A stretch of DNA of 64,000 nt from Rhizobium leguminosarum (GTDB lineage Bacteria; Pseudomonadota; Alphaproteobacteria; Rhizobiales; Rhizobiaceae). The notes beneath the pieces were generated by a model. That model was not told the origin of the DNA. It saw only the letters and a list, made by a program, of their open reading frames with translations, and ran no database searches. This document shows, piece after piece, positions 25,099 through 33,949 of the stretch. The DNA lies in assembly GCF_004123835.1 (NCBI RefSeq), contig NZ_MZMU01000003.1, forward strand, positions 62,001 through 126,000. The letters run 5' to 3'. A program made the translations under genes and the position numbers. Numbering within the stretch: position 1 is the stretch's first letter; each line of letters starts with the position of its first letter.

Positions 25099-28000
25099 CG
25101 ATCATGCATTAGCGCTTCTGGCGGAAGGCGTTCTCGATGCGAGCCCCGAGGAGATCGTGCGCGTCGCTATCGACAATGGCGTCGACGTGGCCGCGCTCGA
25201 AACGAAAGTGCGCGCCATGATCGAGGCACGCGTGGCTGCAGCAGCGCAGTCGGAACGAACCGATTTTTCGGTTGGCGAGACCGTGGCGTTGCGCTCCGAT
25301 CCGAAGCGGGTCGGAGTGGTCACTGCTATCGCGCCAAGCAACCGCGCGACGCGTTACAGCGTGTTCATCGACCGTCGGGTGGAGACACTTTATGCGAGCC
25401 AACTGCTGCCAGCCGACATCGCGCCCGCGGCGATGGGCGCGACCGTCAACGAGTTGAATGCCCGACTGACCGCGCTGCAGCTCGCCGCGCCTAGTCTAGC
25501 CAATCTCTATTCGCTGCAATCCGGCCGGATCGACTTCATCCCCTATCAGTTCCGCCCGGTCCTGAAGTTCATCCGCGCCGATCGCCCGAGGCTTCTCGTC
25601 GCCGACGAGGTCGGCGTCGGCAAGACCATCGAGGCAGGCTTGCTGCTGCGCGAGTTGCAGGCGCGCCGACCGCTGCGCTCAGTCTTGGTAGTCTGCTCAA
25701 AGGCGCTGGTGGTCGAAGAGAAATGGCATCGCGAGATGCGACGTTTCGACGAGGAATTCGTGACGCTATCTGGGACAGACCTCCGTCACTGCCTCGATCA
25801 AACGGACCTAGACGGGGAATGGCCGGAACGCCACGCCCGCGCAATCCTTCCCTTCTCCCTGATTAATGAGAACCTACTGCACGGGTATCCGATGCGCCGT
25901 GGCGGCACTCGGTCGAAGGGACTGGCCACACTCGACACGCCGCCGCGGTTCGACCTGCTCATTGTTGACGAGGCACACAACGCGCGGAACACCGACACCA
26001 ATCTTCACCAAGGCCTCCGAATCCTCGCCGACAATGCCGAGGCAGTCGTCCTCGTGACCGCGACACCCATCCAGCTTGGTACAGGTGATTTATTCTCGCT
26101 GCTGAACCTGCTCCGACCCGACCTCGTCATTGACCGACCGACATTCGAGCGGATGGCCGCGCCCAACAGCGAGATCAATGCCGCCGTTGCGGCAGTCCGG
26201 GGCGGTCAGCTGGACTGGCAGGAAAAGGCGTTGGAGAATCTTCGCCGGGCGGCGGCGACAGATTGGGGACGCGTCATGCTCGCGCCGTCACCTGAATATC
26301 GCGCCGTAATGGCGGCGATAGGCGAAACGCGCGACGACGACGGCCGCGTACGCCTTATCCAGCGCGTGGAAGCGCTTCATAGCTTTGCCTCAATGATCAG
26401 CCGCACGCGCCGCCGCGACATCGGCGAGTTCACGACACGCAAGCCGCAGACCGTGGCTGTCCCCTTCACCTCCGAACAGCAAACCGTCCATGATGCGATC
26501 CTTGAGGTGCAGCGCGCTGTTTATCAGCGGACGCACGGCACCGGCCCGCTCGGTTTCCTGATGACGACGATCCGCCGGCAGGCAGCGAGTTCATTGCATG
26601 GTCTCGTGCCATTCCTAGAGACGATCCTTACTCGGCGCCTGACGGACATAGAACGCGTCGAGATCGATGACGAAGCTGTCGACGTGCTCGACAACGGCAT
26701 CGACGCAATTCGTGACGAGATCGCTGCGGTTCTGGCGCAAGCGCGTCTGCTGGCCCCGACCGATCCGAAGCTCGAGCGTCTGCTCACTATCGTCGCCGAG
26801 AAGGGCATGATGGCGAACCGGCGGTTGCTCGTGTTTAGCGCCTTCCGCCATACGCTCGCCTACGTCGAGACGGCCCTGCGTCTACAAGGCGTGCGCGTGG
26901 GGCTGATCCATGGTGACGTTGGTGACGACGATCGCCGCGTGCTTCGTCGCGCCTTTGCACTGGAACCCGACGACCCCGATGCGATCGATGTGCTGCTCTC
27001 ATCGGAGGTCGGTTCCGAGGGGCTGGATTTTCAGTTCTGCGACGCGCTGGTGAACTATGACATCCCCTGGAACCCAATGCGGATCGAACAACGCATCGGC
27101 CGCATCGACCGCTACGGCCAGACCAGCGAAACGGTGGCGATCTACAATCTGGTCACGCCGGGTACGGTGGACTTCGACATCTATGAGCGTTGCCTACTGC
27201 GCATAGGAATTTTCGAGCGGGCGATCGGCGGTAGCGAGGCCATCCTCGGAGAGATCGCGACCCGGCTGCAGCAAGTGGCAGAGGACTTTTCGCTCACACC
27301 GAGCGAGCGTCAAGTCCGCCTCCAGCAGCTTGCCGACAACGAGATACGCCAGATCGCCGAGACCGAAGCGCTCGAAGAGCGCGAAGCCGAACTGTTCGGT
27401 GTACGCGTCTCGCGCCGCATCGACGACGAGATCGCGGAGGCATCGAGCCGCTGGCTCGAACCCGAAGCGCTCGAGCGCCTCATCGGTCTCTATCTGGAGC
27501 GCACGCTCGAGGTTGGCCGCACACCCATCTCGGGCCAAGGGCCGGCCAAGACCTTGCGTCTTTCGACCGAAGCCCGGCGGCGGCTGGTGCCACAGCGAAC
27601 ACGCGGAGTGCGCCCAAACCTTCTCGATCGCGAATGGGAGGGCTGGCTGCGCGGGGATCAGCAGACGCTAGGCCTAACTTTCGATCGCGCTACCGCCAAC
27701 ACTGATCGGAAGCTCTCATTCGTAACGCCAGTACACCCGCTTACTCAGGCCGCCGCTCGTGCCCTGGCAGGCGATGAGGAGGTTCATGTTTCGCTCGCAG
27801 TGCAGGCACCTGGCCTGCCGCCTGGCTGCCATCCGTTCGCGATATACCAGTGGCAACTCGTCGGGCTGAAGGAGGACGCCATCCTGGTACCGGTAGTCGC
27901 CGACGCCGAGATCGCACGCGTCTTCATGGATCTCCTTCTATCGGCGCGGGACGCCCCGTCGGGCACACTTCCGACCATGTCGATGCTGGAGGCATTGGAT

Positions 28001-28294
28001 AGCTGGCACCATGATCTGTGGCTCGAACGTCGCGCGGCGCACATCGCCCAGGCAGCCGAAATCGCGCGGTTTCGCCGCGACAGCCTGAACGCTAGTCATC
28101 GGGCTCGCCTGGCCGTGTTGGAGGAGCAAGCCGCCCTTGCGAGCGAAGAGCGGATCCGGCGCATGCGGACTGCTCAAATCTCGCGCGCGGCAGCGGATTT
28201 CCTGGAGGCATTGGCGAGCCTAGCCCGCGATGAGGCACGTGCTGACATCCTTGCCCGGCGCGTCGTCGCCGGTGTGATTGAGTTGGAGGGCTGA
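25079..28294 (+). CDS. RapA/SNF2-type superfamily 2 helicase
   Basis: A 1071-residue ATPase. Residues 1-60 are helical; about 62-113 form a small beta-barrel-like module (VGETVALRSDPKRVGVVTAI, YSVFIDRRVETLYASQLLP). The SF2 core follows: ADEVGVGKTIEAGLLLREL (Walker A, Lys182), LLIVDEAH (297-300) and LVTATP (motif III), then the C-terminal lobe with LLVFSAFRHTLAYVETAL, GSEGLDFQFCDALVNYDIPW and the arginine-finger motif RIEQRIGRIDRYGQ (about 667-680). A charged helical C-terminus completes it. The core is closest to RapA/HepA-like translocases on double-stranded DNA. It probably works with the GHKL ATPase encoded 132 bases downstream. Confidence 0.9.
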   Translation: MSPRVTDDHALALLAEGVLDASPEEIVRVAIDNGVDVAALETKVRAMIEARVAAAAQSERTDFSVGETVALRSDPKRVGVVTAIAPSNRATRYSVFIDRRVETLYASQLLPADIAPAAMGATVNELNARLTALQLAAPSLANLYSLQSGRIDFIPYQFRPVLKFIRADRPRLLVADEVGVGKTIEAGLLLRELQARRPLRSVLVVCSKALVVEEKWHREMRRFDEEFVTLSGTDLRHCLDQTDLDGEWPERHARAILPFSLINENLLHGYPMRRGGTRSKGLATLDTPPRFDLLIVDEAHNARNTDTNLHQGLRILADNAEAVVLVTATPIQLGTGDLFSLLNLLRPDLVIDRPTFERMAAPNSEINAAVAAVRGGQLDWQEKALENLRRAAATDWGRVMLAPSPEYRAVMAAIGETRDDDGRVRLIQRVEALHSFASMISRTRRRDIGEFTTRKPQTVAVPFTSEQQTVHDAILEVQRAVYQRTHGTGPLGFLMTTIRRQAASSLHGLVPFLETILTRRLTDIERVEIDDEAVDVLDNGIDAIRDEIAAVLAQARLLAPTDPKLERLLTIVAEKGMMANRRLLVFSAFRHTLAYVETALRLQGVRVGLIHGDVGDDDRRVLRRAFALEPDDPDAIDVLLSSEVGSEGLDFQFCDALVNYDIPWNPMRIEQRIGRIDRYGQTSETVAIYNLVTPGTVDFDIYERCLLRIGIFERAIGGSEAILGEIATRLQQVAEDFSLTPSERQVRLQQLADNEIRQIAETEALEEREAELFGVRVSRRIDDEIAEASSRWLEPEALERLIGLYLERTLEVGRTPISGQGPAKTLRLSTEARRRLVPQRTRGVRPNLLDREWEGWLRGDQQTLGLTFDRATANTDRKLSFVTPVHPLTQAAARALAGDEEVHVSLAVQAPGLPPGCHPFAIYQWQLVGLKEDAILVPVVADAEIARVFMDLLLSARDAPSGTLPTMSMLEALDSWHHDLWLERRAAHIAQAAEIARFRRDSLNASHRARLAVLEEQAALASEERIRRMRTAQISRAAADFLEALASLARDEARADILARRVVAGVIELEG

Positions 28295-28426
28295 CGTCGT
28301 GCAATGCTTCGAAACAACGCAAGGCAGAGGGACGCGAAAACTTCCACGGCTACATGGGCAATCTAACGTGCAGCGCAGCGAGGAATCAGTCGTCCTTGGA
28401 ACGGCCGCGACTAAGGAGGCCTTGGC

Positions 28427-31400
28427 ATGAGTGCGTTCCTTGACGCTTTGATGGCGCAACGTCGAAAATTTCTCGACGGCCTTGACGCGAATGAAGGGGA
28501 TATCAACCTCGATATTTTCGAGGACTTCTACCCGGACCAGGCGCACTTCGTATTCGAGTTGCTGCAAAATGCTGAAGATACTGGTGCGACCGATGTTGCG
28601 TTCTTCCTGACTGAGAAAGGCTGTTGGTTCGAGCACAATGGCACGCGCGCTTTCACTGAACCTGATGTGCGGGCCATCACCGGTATCCACAACAGCACCA
28701 AGAAAAAATCGCCCGATCAGATCGGAAAGTTCGGTGTTGGCTTCAAATCTGTATTCGTCTACACGCTCACACCCACAATTTACTCGGCCGATTTCTCATT
28801 TCAAATTTCGCGATTGGTGATGCCGGAGCCAGTCGCCAGTGATCCGTCGATCGGCGGGAAAACGAAATTCTGGCTGCCGTTCAACAATCCGAACAAAGCG
28901 ACCCAAGCGGCCTTCTCCGAAATCAAAGCGGGCCTGAGCGAATTGGCAGAGACGACCCTGCTGTTTCTGCCAAACATCGAGTCGATCAAATGGCGAGTTG
29001 GGCACGATCTGTCGGGTGCAATTCTGCGCATCGCCCATACTGATTCCCATTTAGAGGTGATGAAACAGATCAACGGACAGACGACGACCAGCTCCCATTT
29101 CCTGAAATTCGATCAACCCGTGGCAGGCCTGGAGAAGCAACGAGTCGCAGTTGCGTTCGCTCTGGACTTCCTTCCGAACGCTCAGATGTTCTCTAGTGAC
29201 AAGCCGCTCTCGCAGCAGCTCAAGATCGTATCGGTGCCGGGCCAGGTTGCTGTTTTCTTCCCCGCGGGCAAGGAGACCTCGGGACTGAGGTTCCATCTCC
29301 ACGCCCCTTTTGTCCCAGAGTTGAGCCGCGCTAGCATCAAGGAAACGCCAGCCAACAAGCCTCTGTTCGAACAGCTTGCCGTATTGGCCGCCTCTTCCCT
29401 TCACAAAATTCGTGACTTGGGGCTGCTTTCAACTGACTTCCTTGCCGTACTGCCAAACCCGCAAGACCAATTGGCCCCCCGCTATTTCGGCATACGCGAT
29501 TCTATTTGCAGAGCGATAAACACAGAACCCTTGATGCCTACGTACGTGAAGGGACACGCGCCGGCACAAACGCTGATTCAGGCCAAGTCGTCCCTCAAGG
29601 AGCTGCTCAGCTCCGACGACATCGAATTCCTAATCGACTACGACGAAGCGCCCCCACAATGGGCTGCCAGTCGCGCCCTGCAAGGGACCAACGTCGAAAG
29701 ATTCATGAATGGTCTCGCGATCAAGGATTGGGACATTGCCTCCTTTGTCGACTGCATTGACCAGAAGGCCTCCGAAGGCAACTGGCGTGGCGTAAATACT
29801 GAGTTCATGGCATGGCTCGCCGGGAAGAGTATGGAATGGCACCAGCAGTTCTATGCCCTGCTTGCAAAGGATAGCGAAGCTCAGGACGAGCTGTACAGGC
29901 TGAAGCGCTGCAAAATCGTACGCCTCTCCGAAGGCGCTTATGAATGCGGCCCAAAGTGTCACTTCTTAGACAATCACGACGTGAAAACACGTGGCGTGCG
30001 ATGTGTTGATCCGGCGGTCTACACGGCGGGCAAGAGCAAGGCGCAGCAGGAAAGCGCACGAAAATTTCTGGAAGATATCGGGGCAACAAAGGTTGGCGAA
30101 CGCCAACTCGTCGAAGCGATACTCAAGAGCACCTACGTGAACTCCGCCCGCACACTGAACCAGCGCGAATATCTTTCGCATATGCGCCGGTTCATAAAGC
30201 TCCTGGACGAGGATCCGTCGTGCGGATCGCTACTCTCGACCTTCCACCTCTTCATGGGAAAGGACAATAGATGGCACAAGCCAGCCGAAATCTATCTTGA
30301 CGATCCATATCTTGGCACTGGTTTAAGCGAATATCTCGGCATCATTGGCACCTCAAACCCACCGTCTCCGTTGGCGGATTTCTATCAATCACTGCCAATC
30401 GATACTCAAAAATTCACGCGCTTCGCTGAAAAGCTAGGCTGTCTTACCAAGATTGCGGTGGCTAGAACCTCATGTGGCAAGAACCCTCGATGGAACTATC
30501 TACGCAGCGTTTCGGGTGAACGACACACCAGTCCAATCGACCGCGACTACATAATCAACCGCTTTCATTTGCTGGCGGCGAAGAAGTCGGAGAAGCTCGC
30601 TAAACTGATTTGGAATACAATGTGTTCTCTATCCGACGCCGCGCACAGTTACGATTCCACGCATCATCAAAACCCGCTACGTGCTGTTTACCGCAAGAAC
30701 GAACGAGGCGGCGCTCATTTTGCGGACTCACAGTTGATCCATCAGCTTCGTGCTGACGCCTGGATCCCACAACGCACTGGTGAGTTCGTGCGTCCGGCAC
30801 AGGCCCGCGTCGAGCTGCTTCCTGATGGATTCACGTTCGATCCGGGTTGGCCATGGATCAAAGCAATCGAGTTCGGCAAAGGCATTCAGTTGCAGAATGC
30901 ACGCGCACAAGCGGAAGCGGCCGCCACCCTCGAGCAGCAACGCAGGCAGCAAGAGGCTGCCAAGGCCCTCGGCTTTCCGGACGCTGAGACCGCTCGAAAG
31001 CTTGCGGAAATCCCGGAAGATGAGCTGAAACGGATCCTTGTTAAGTGGCAACGGCAAGAACGCACAGCATCCAGCACGCCTGAGTTTCCGCAGCGCGTGT
31101 CACCGAATCCTTACCGTCGCGCCGAACGCATGGCTGAGCGCACGCAGGCAGCGGCGCCAAAGACCTACGAAGTTCGCGAGCGCAGTGTAAGGACGAGTGA
31201 CAGGGACGCCCGGCAGCTGGCACGACCGTATCTACTCGACCTCTACACGAATGCCGCGGACGAGATGATCTGCCAAGCCTGCCATCAAACTATGCCGTTC
31301 AATCTTCCCGACGGGTCGCCCTATTTCGAGGCCGCTGAGTTGCTCCCTGAGGCCTCGGCGGAATTGGTTGAGAATCATCTCGCGCTTTGTCCGACGTGTA

Positions 31401-31600
31401 GCGCGAAGTGGCGCCACGCTCGCTCCAGCTCGGATGCAGACGTGATCGCCGAGCTGCGAGCGGCGCAGACGCCAGAGATTCTGGTGACGCTCGCGGGAGA
31501 AGCAACGGCAGTTCGTTTTGTTCAGGTCCATCTCGACGATCTGCGAACAATCATCTCCGTGACAGTCGACGACACGACCGTGCCCGTTGAGGTCAAATGA
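28427..31600 (+). CDS. Sacsin/HSP90-like GHKL ATPase with HNH-like C-terminus
   Basis: A 1057-residue protein. The N-terminal GHKL fold is clear: FVFELLQNAEDTGATDV (N box, residues 42-58), a DxGxG-like position replaced by HNGTRAF, and IGKFGVGFKSVF (G2 box, 99-110), as in sacsin repeats and related prokaryotic proteins. The long middle has no recognised domain. A glutamine- and alanine-rich coiled coil spans about 822-865. The C-terminus has CQAC (949/952) and LCPTCSAKW (988/991), a treble-clef arrangement seen in HNH nucleases, though a catalytic His is not evident. AAGGAGG precedes the ATG. Its base composition is lower in GC than the chromosomal genes. Likely role: nucleic-acid or phage sensing; inferred. 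Confidence 0.85.
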   Translation: MSAFLDALMAQRRKFLDGLDANEGDINLDIFEDFYPDQAHFVFELLQNAEDTGATDVAFFLTEKGCWFEHNGTRAFTEPDVRAITGIHNSTKKKSPDQIGKFGVGFKSVFVYTLTPTIYSADFSFQISRLVMPEPVASDPSIGGKTKFWLPFNNPNKATQAAFSEIKAGLSELAETTLLFLPNIESIKWRVGHDLSGAILRIAHTDSHLEVMKQINGQTTTSSHFLKFDQPVAGLEKQRVAVAFALDFLPNAQMFSSDKPLSQQLKIVSVPGQVAVFFPAGKETSGLRFHLHAPFVPELSRASIKETPANKPLFEQLAVLAASSLHKIRDLGLLSTDFLAVLPNPQDQLAPRYFGIRDSICRAINTEPLMPTYVKGHAPAQTLIQAKSSLKELLSSDDIEFLIDYDEAPPQWAASRALQGTNVERFMNGLAIKDWDIASFVDCIDQKASEGNWRGVNTEFMAWLAGKSMEWHQQFYALLAKDSEAQDELYRLKRCKIVRLSEGAYECGPKCHFLDNHDVKTRGVRCVDPAVYTAGKSKAQQESARKFLEDIGATKVGERQLVEAILKSTYVNSARTLNQREYLSHMRRFIKLLDEDPSCGSLLSTFHLFMGKDNRWHKPAEIYLDDPYLGTGLSEYLGIIGTSNPPSPLADFYQSLPIDTQKFTRFAEKLGCLTKIAVARTSCGKNPRWNYLRSVSGERHTSPIDRDYIINRFHLLAAKKSEKLAKLIWNTMCSLSDAAHSYDSTHHQNPLRAVYRKNERGGAHFADSQLIHQLRADAWIPQRTGEFVRPAQARVELLPDGFTFDPGWPWIKAIEFGKGIQLQNARAQAEAAATLEQQRRQQEAAKALGFPDAETARKLAEIPEDELKRILVKWQRQERTASSTPEFPQRVSPNPYRRAERMAERTQAAAPKTYEVRERSVRTSDRDARQLARPYLLDLYTNAADEMICQACHQTMPFNLPDGSPYFEAAELLPEASAELVENHLALCPTCSAKWRHARSSSDADVIAELRAAQTPEILVTLAGEATAVRFVQVHLDDLRTIISVTVDDTTVPVEVK

Positions 31601-31781
31601 AGTCGCGAGCACCCCAATGGGCCGGATAGACCCGGTGCTCATCAAGCAGAGATAGGTGCTTGATGGCGTCGACATTCAATTCTGCACGCGCCGCCGCGTC
31701 TAAATGAGAAGAGGGTAAGGCCTTCCCATCTTGATCGAATGTCACAAGCCCCGCATCGAACGCCGTCGCGATCCGAGACCT
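31593..31781 (-). pseudogene. C-terminal remnant, possibly HNH endonuclease
   Basis: On the minus strand a frame reads RSRIATAFDAGLVTFDQDGK and, further on, LDAAARAELNVDAIKHLSLL, ending at a stop at 31593 that overlaps the 3' end of the sacsin-like gene. The AFDAGLVTF pattern followed by a polar loop and an alpha helix is usual after the zinc site at the end of HNH_2-type endonucleases. No start codon or upstream domain is present; the frame is abutted by the integrase fragment. The family call is tentative. Confidence 0.35.
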
Positions 31782-31833
31782 TGTACATTTTGCTCTGGGG
31801 CTTCAGCGCCTTGAGTGCAGCATCCGTCAGCAT
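31762..31833 (-). pseudogene. Truncated P4-type tyrosine integrase, N-terminus
   Basis: The first 24 codons, MLTDAALKALKPQSKMYKVS then DRDG, match the start of the arm-binding domain of P4-family phage/island integrases (LTDaalkalKP...Y.vsDrdGL). The rest of the gene, including the catalytic Arg and Tyr, is missing; after DRDG the sequence joins unrelated DNA. It points away from guaA toward the island, as integrases of guaA-inserted islands usually do. This identifies the recombinase that built the element and shows it is no longer functional in cis. Confidence 0.75.
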
Positions 31834-31870
31834 TTCCGCGCGTCCTCCAAAAGTACCATCATGCGGTTTT

Positions 31871-31885
31871 TGGCGTGCCTTGGCG
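31871..31885. repeat. Candidate integrase arm site, copy 1
   Basis: TGGCGTGCCTTGGCG matches TGGCGTACCTTGGCG at 32058-32072 in 14 of 15 bases, same orientation. Both lie between the integrase start and the attachment core, as expected for arm-type binding sites of tyrosine integrases. Binding is inferred. Confidence 0.45.
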
Positions 31886-32057
31886 GAAAATAATTCGCCT
31901 TTTCAGATGTTTACATCAAAAAAGTACCGTCAAGGAACTCATCTGCCTCGACGGCACTTCGAATTTTGGAGCTGATCAATATGGGCGAGGCCCGTCAAGC
32001 CCTATCTCTGCTCACCGATAGATGCCGAGGTGATTTTTGTTATTTATCAGGGTGTTA

Positions 32058-32072
32058 TGGCGTACCTTGGCG
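32058..32072. repeat. Candidate integrase arm site, copy 2
   Basis: TGGCGTACCTTGGCG, the partner of the site at 31871-31885, ends 30 bases before the attachment core that forms the end of guaA. Confidence 0.45.
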
Positions 32073-32102
32073 TAGTTTCGGATGCCGCAGGAGGAGCAAA
32101 AA

Positions 32103-32117
32103 TCACTCCCACTCGAT
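32103..32117. repeat. Right attachment-site repeat within guaA 3' end
   Basis: TCACTCCCACTCGAT encodes, on the minus strand, Ile-Glu-Trp-Glu and the TGA of guaA. Because the core retains the final codons, integration leaves guaA intact. The left copy is at 24017-24031. Confidence 0.75.
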
Positions 32118-33665
32118 CGTACCGGGTGGCTTCGACGTAACATCGTAGACCACGCGGTTGATGCCGCGCACTTCGTTGATGATGCGGGTCGCGGCGCGGC
32201 CGAGGAATTCCATGTCGTAGTGGTAGAAGTCCGCCGTCATGCCGTCGACGGAGGTGACGGCGCGCAGCGCGCAGACGAATTCATAGGTGCGCCCGTCGCC
32301 CATGACGCCGACGGTCTGAACGGGCAGCAGCACGGCGAAGGCCTGCCAGATGGCGTCGTAGAGGCCAGCCTTGCGGATTTCGTCGAGATAGATCGCATCG
32401 GCCTCGCGCAGGATCTCCAGCTTTTCGCGGGTGATGCCGCCGGGGCAGCGGATCGCCAGGCCGGGGCCCGGGAAGGGGTGGCGGCCGATAAAACTGTCGG
32501 GCAGGCCGAGCTCGCGGCCGAGCGCGCGCACCTCGTCCTTGAAGAGCTCGCGCAGCGGCTCGACGAGCTGCATCTTCATGCGCTCCGGCAGGCCGCCGAC
32601 ATTGTGGTGCGATTTGATCGTCACCGACGGGCCGCCGGTGAAGGAAACACTCTCGATCACGTCGGGATAGAGTGTGCCCTGGCCGAGGAAATCGGCGCCG
32701 CCGAGCTTTTTGGCCTCTTCCTCGAAGGTCTCGATGAACAGCCGGCCGATGATCTTGCGCTTGGTTTCCGGGTCGCTGACGCCCTCGAGTTCGCCGATGA
32801 AGCGATCGGCGGCATCGACGTGCAGCAGGTGTAGATTGTAGTGCTCGCGGAACATGGCGACGACGCCGGCCGCCTCGTCCTTGCGCATCAACCCGTGGTC
32901 GACGAGGATGCAGGTCAGCTGGTCGCCGACGGCCTCGTGGATCAAGAGGGCTGCGACGGAACTGTCGACGCCGCCCGAAAGCGCGCAGATGACGCGTTTG
33001 TCGCCCACCTGCGCGCGGATCTGCTCGACCGCCTTCTGGCGATAGGCCGACATCGACCAGTCGCCCTTGATGCCGGCAATGTTGTGAATGAAATTGCCAA
33101 TCAGCTTGGCGCCGTCGGGCGTATGCACCACCTCGGGATGGAACTGCACGCCGTAATATTTGCGCTTCTCGTCGGCGATGAAGGCATAGGGCGCGTTGGA
33201 GGAGGTGGCGACCACCTCGAAACCATCCGGCAGCGCGGTGACACGGTCGCCATGACTCATCCAGACCTGATGGCGCGAGCCGGAGGACCAGAGGCCCTCG
33301 AACAGCTGGCAGTCCCTGTCGACCTCGAGGAAGGCGCGGCCGAATTCGCGGTGATGGCCGCTCTCGACCTTGCCGCCGAGCTGCATGCACATCGTCTGCT
33401 GACCGTAGCAGATGCCGAACACCGGCAGGCCGCTGTCGAAGATGATCGGTGGCGCTCGCGGCGATCCCTCGTCCACCGTGGAAGCCGGGCTGCCGGACAG
33501 GATCACGGCCTTCGGCTGCAGGCGCCGAAAGGCCTCTTCGGCCGATTGGAAGGGGACGATCTCGCAATAGACGCCGGCCTCGCGCACACGCCGTGCGATG
33601 AGCTGGGTCACCTGGCTGCCGAAATCGACGATGAGAACGGAGTCGGGATGTGCTGTCTGGGTCAT
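32103..33665 (-). CDS. guaA: GMP synthase (glutamine-hydrolysing)
   Basis: GuaA converts XMP, ATP and glutamine to GMP in the cytoplasm. The 520-residue protein has the class I amidotransferase domain with [16 protein letters not shown] (nucleophile Cys) and [11 protein letters not shown] (His and Glu of the triad), the ATP-pyrophosphatase P-loop [14 protein letters not shown], and the C-terminal dimerisation domain ending [14 protein letters not shown]. Length and motifs are normal. It is monocistronic here. Its last four codons and stop are the attachment core of the 8.1-kb island that lies immediately downstream, so its natural terminator was probably displaced. Confidence 0.98.
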   Translation of the reverse strand: MTQTAHPDSVLIVDFGSQVTQLIARRVREAGVYCEIVPFQSAEEAFRRLQPKAVILSGSPASTVDEGSPRAPPIIFDSGLPVFGICYGQQTMCMQLGGKVESGHHREFGRAFLEVDRDCQLFEGLWSSGSRHQVWMSHGDRVTALPDGFEVVATSSNAPYAFIADEKRKYYGVQFHPEVVHTPDGAKLIGNFIHNIAGIKGDWSMSAYRQKAVEQIRAQVGDKRVICALSGGVDSSVAALLIHEAVGDQLTCILVDHGLMRKDEAAGVVAMFREHYNLHLLHVDAADRFIGELEGVSDPETKRKIIGRLFIETFEEEAKKLGGADFLGQGTLYPDVIESVSFTGGPSVTIKSHHNVGGLPERMKMQLVEPLRELFKDEVRALGRELGLPDSFIGRHPFPGPGLAIRCPGGITREKLEILREADAIYLDEIRKAGLYDAIWQAFAVLLPVQTVGVMGDGRTYEFVCALRAVTSVDGMTADFYHYDMEFLGRAATRIINEVRGINRVVYDVTSKPPGTIEWE

Positions 33666-33870
33666 GGCGAGGCTTTAATGAAAAGCGCTTCGCCTGGCAA
33701 TCCGGGAAATCGGTGGCGTCGGGTTTTTATTGTTCCAATTGTCCCGCCCCCTCCAACCTGTCACCTGCCATTCAAAAACGGTTATCGGACGCTTCCAAAA
33801 GCGAAAAAATTCACAAGTACGATGGGTTTGCGGTTTACTTGAACCAGAATTGCGCGGAATATTAGAGAAT

Positions 33871-33943
33871 GGGAGGAAGCCTTCGGCCCCACTCTCGATA
33901 GATTGCGCTCGAACGGCTTTCCTCCCTTGGTTTCAAGGGAGGA
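33871..33943 (+). promoter_or_regulatory. Leader with two mutually exclusive hairpins
   Basis: CCTCCCTTG (33921-33929) and CAAGGGAGG (33934-33942) form a perfect 9-bp stem with a GTTT loop that buries the ribosome-binding site (GGGAGGA, 33937-33943) of the gene starting at 33950. Upstream, GGGAGGAAGCC (33871-33881) can pair with GGCTTTCCTCCC (33915-33926) with one bulged T, using the same CCTCCC and so freeing the ribosome-binding site. This is the layout of a switch between sequestered and open translation starts; the signal is unknown. Confidence 0.6.
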
Positions 33944-33949
33944 CCAATC

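Larger units (their letters stand above)
24017..32117. mobile_element. Integrative element at the 3' end of guaA
   Basis: A 15-bp direct repeat, TCACTCCCACTCGAT, bounds about 8.1 kb (24017-24031 and 32103-32117). The right copy is the end of guaA (codons Ile-Glu-Trp-Glu-stop), a recognised insertion site for tyrosine-integrase islands. Next to guaA lies the N-terminus of such an integrase (31762-31833), now truncated, and paired 15-bp repeats that could be its arm sites. Inside are three genes of unlike composition: a sigma-like protein, a RapA-type helicase and a sacsin-like ATPase. With the integrase broken, the element is probably fixed. Boundaries are seen directly; the history is inferred. 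Confidence 0.8.

Noticed and set aside
32281..33567. 428-codon minus-strand frame and other long frames over guaA
   Set aside because: They overlap guaA, which has full family motifs. Arg/Pro/His-rich composition marks them as out-of-frame shadows in GC-rich DNA.
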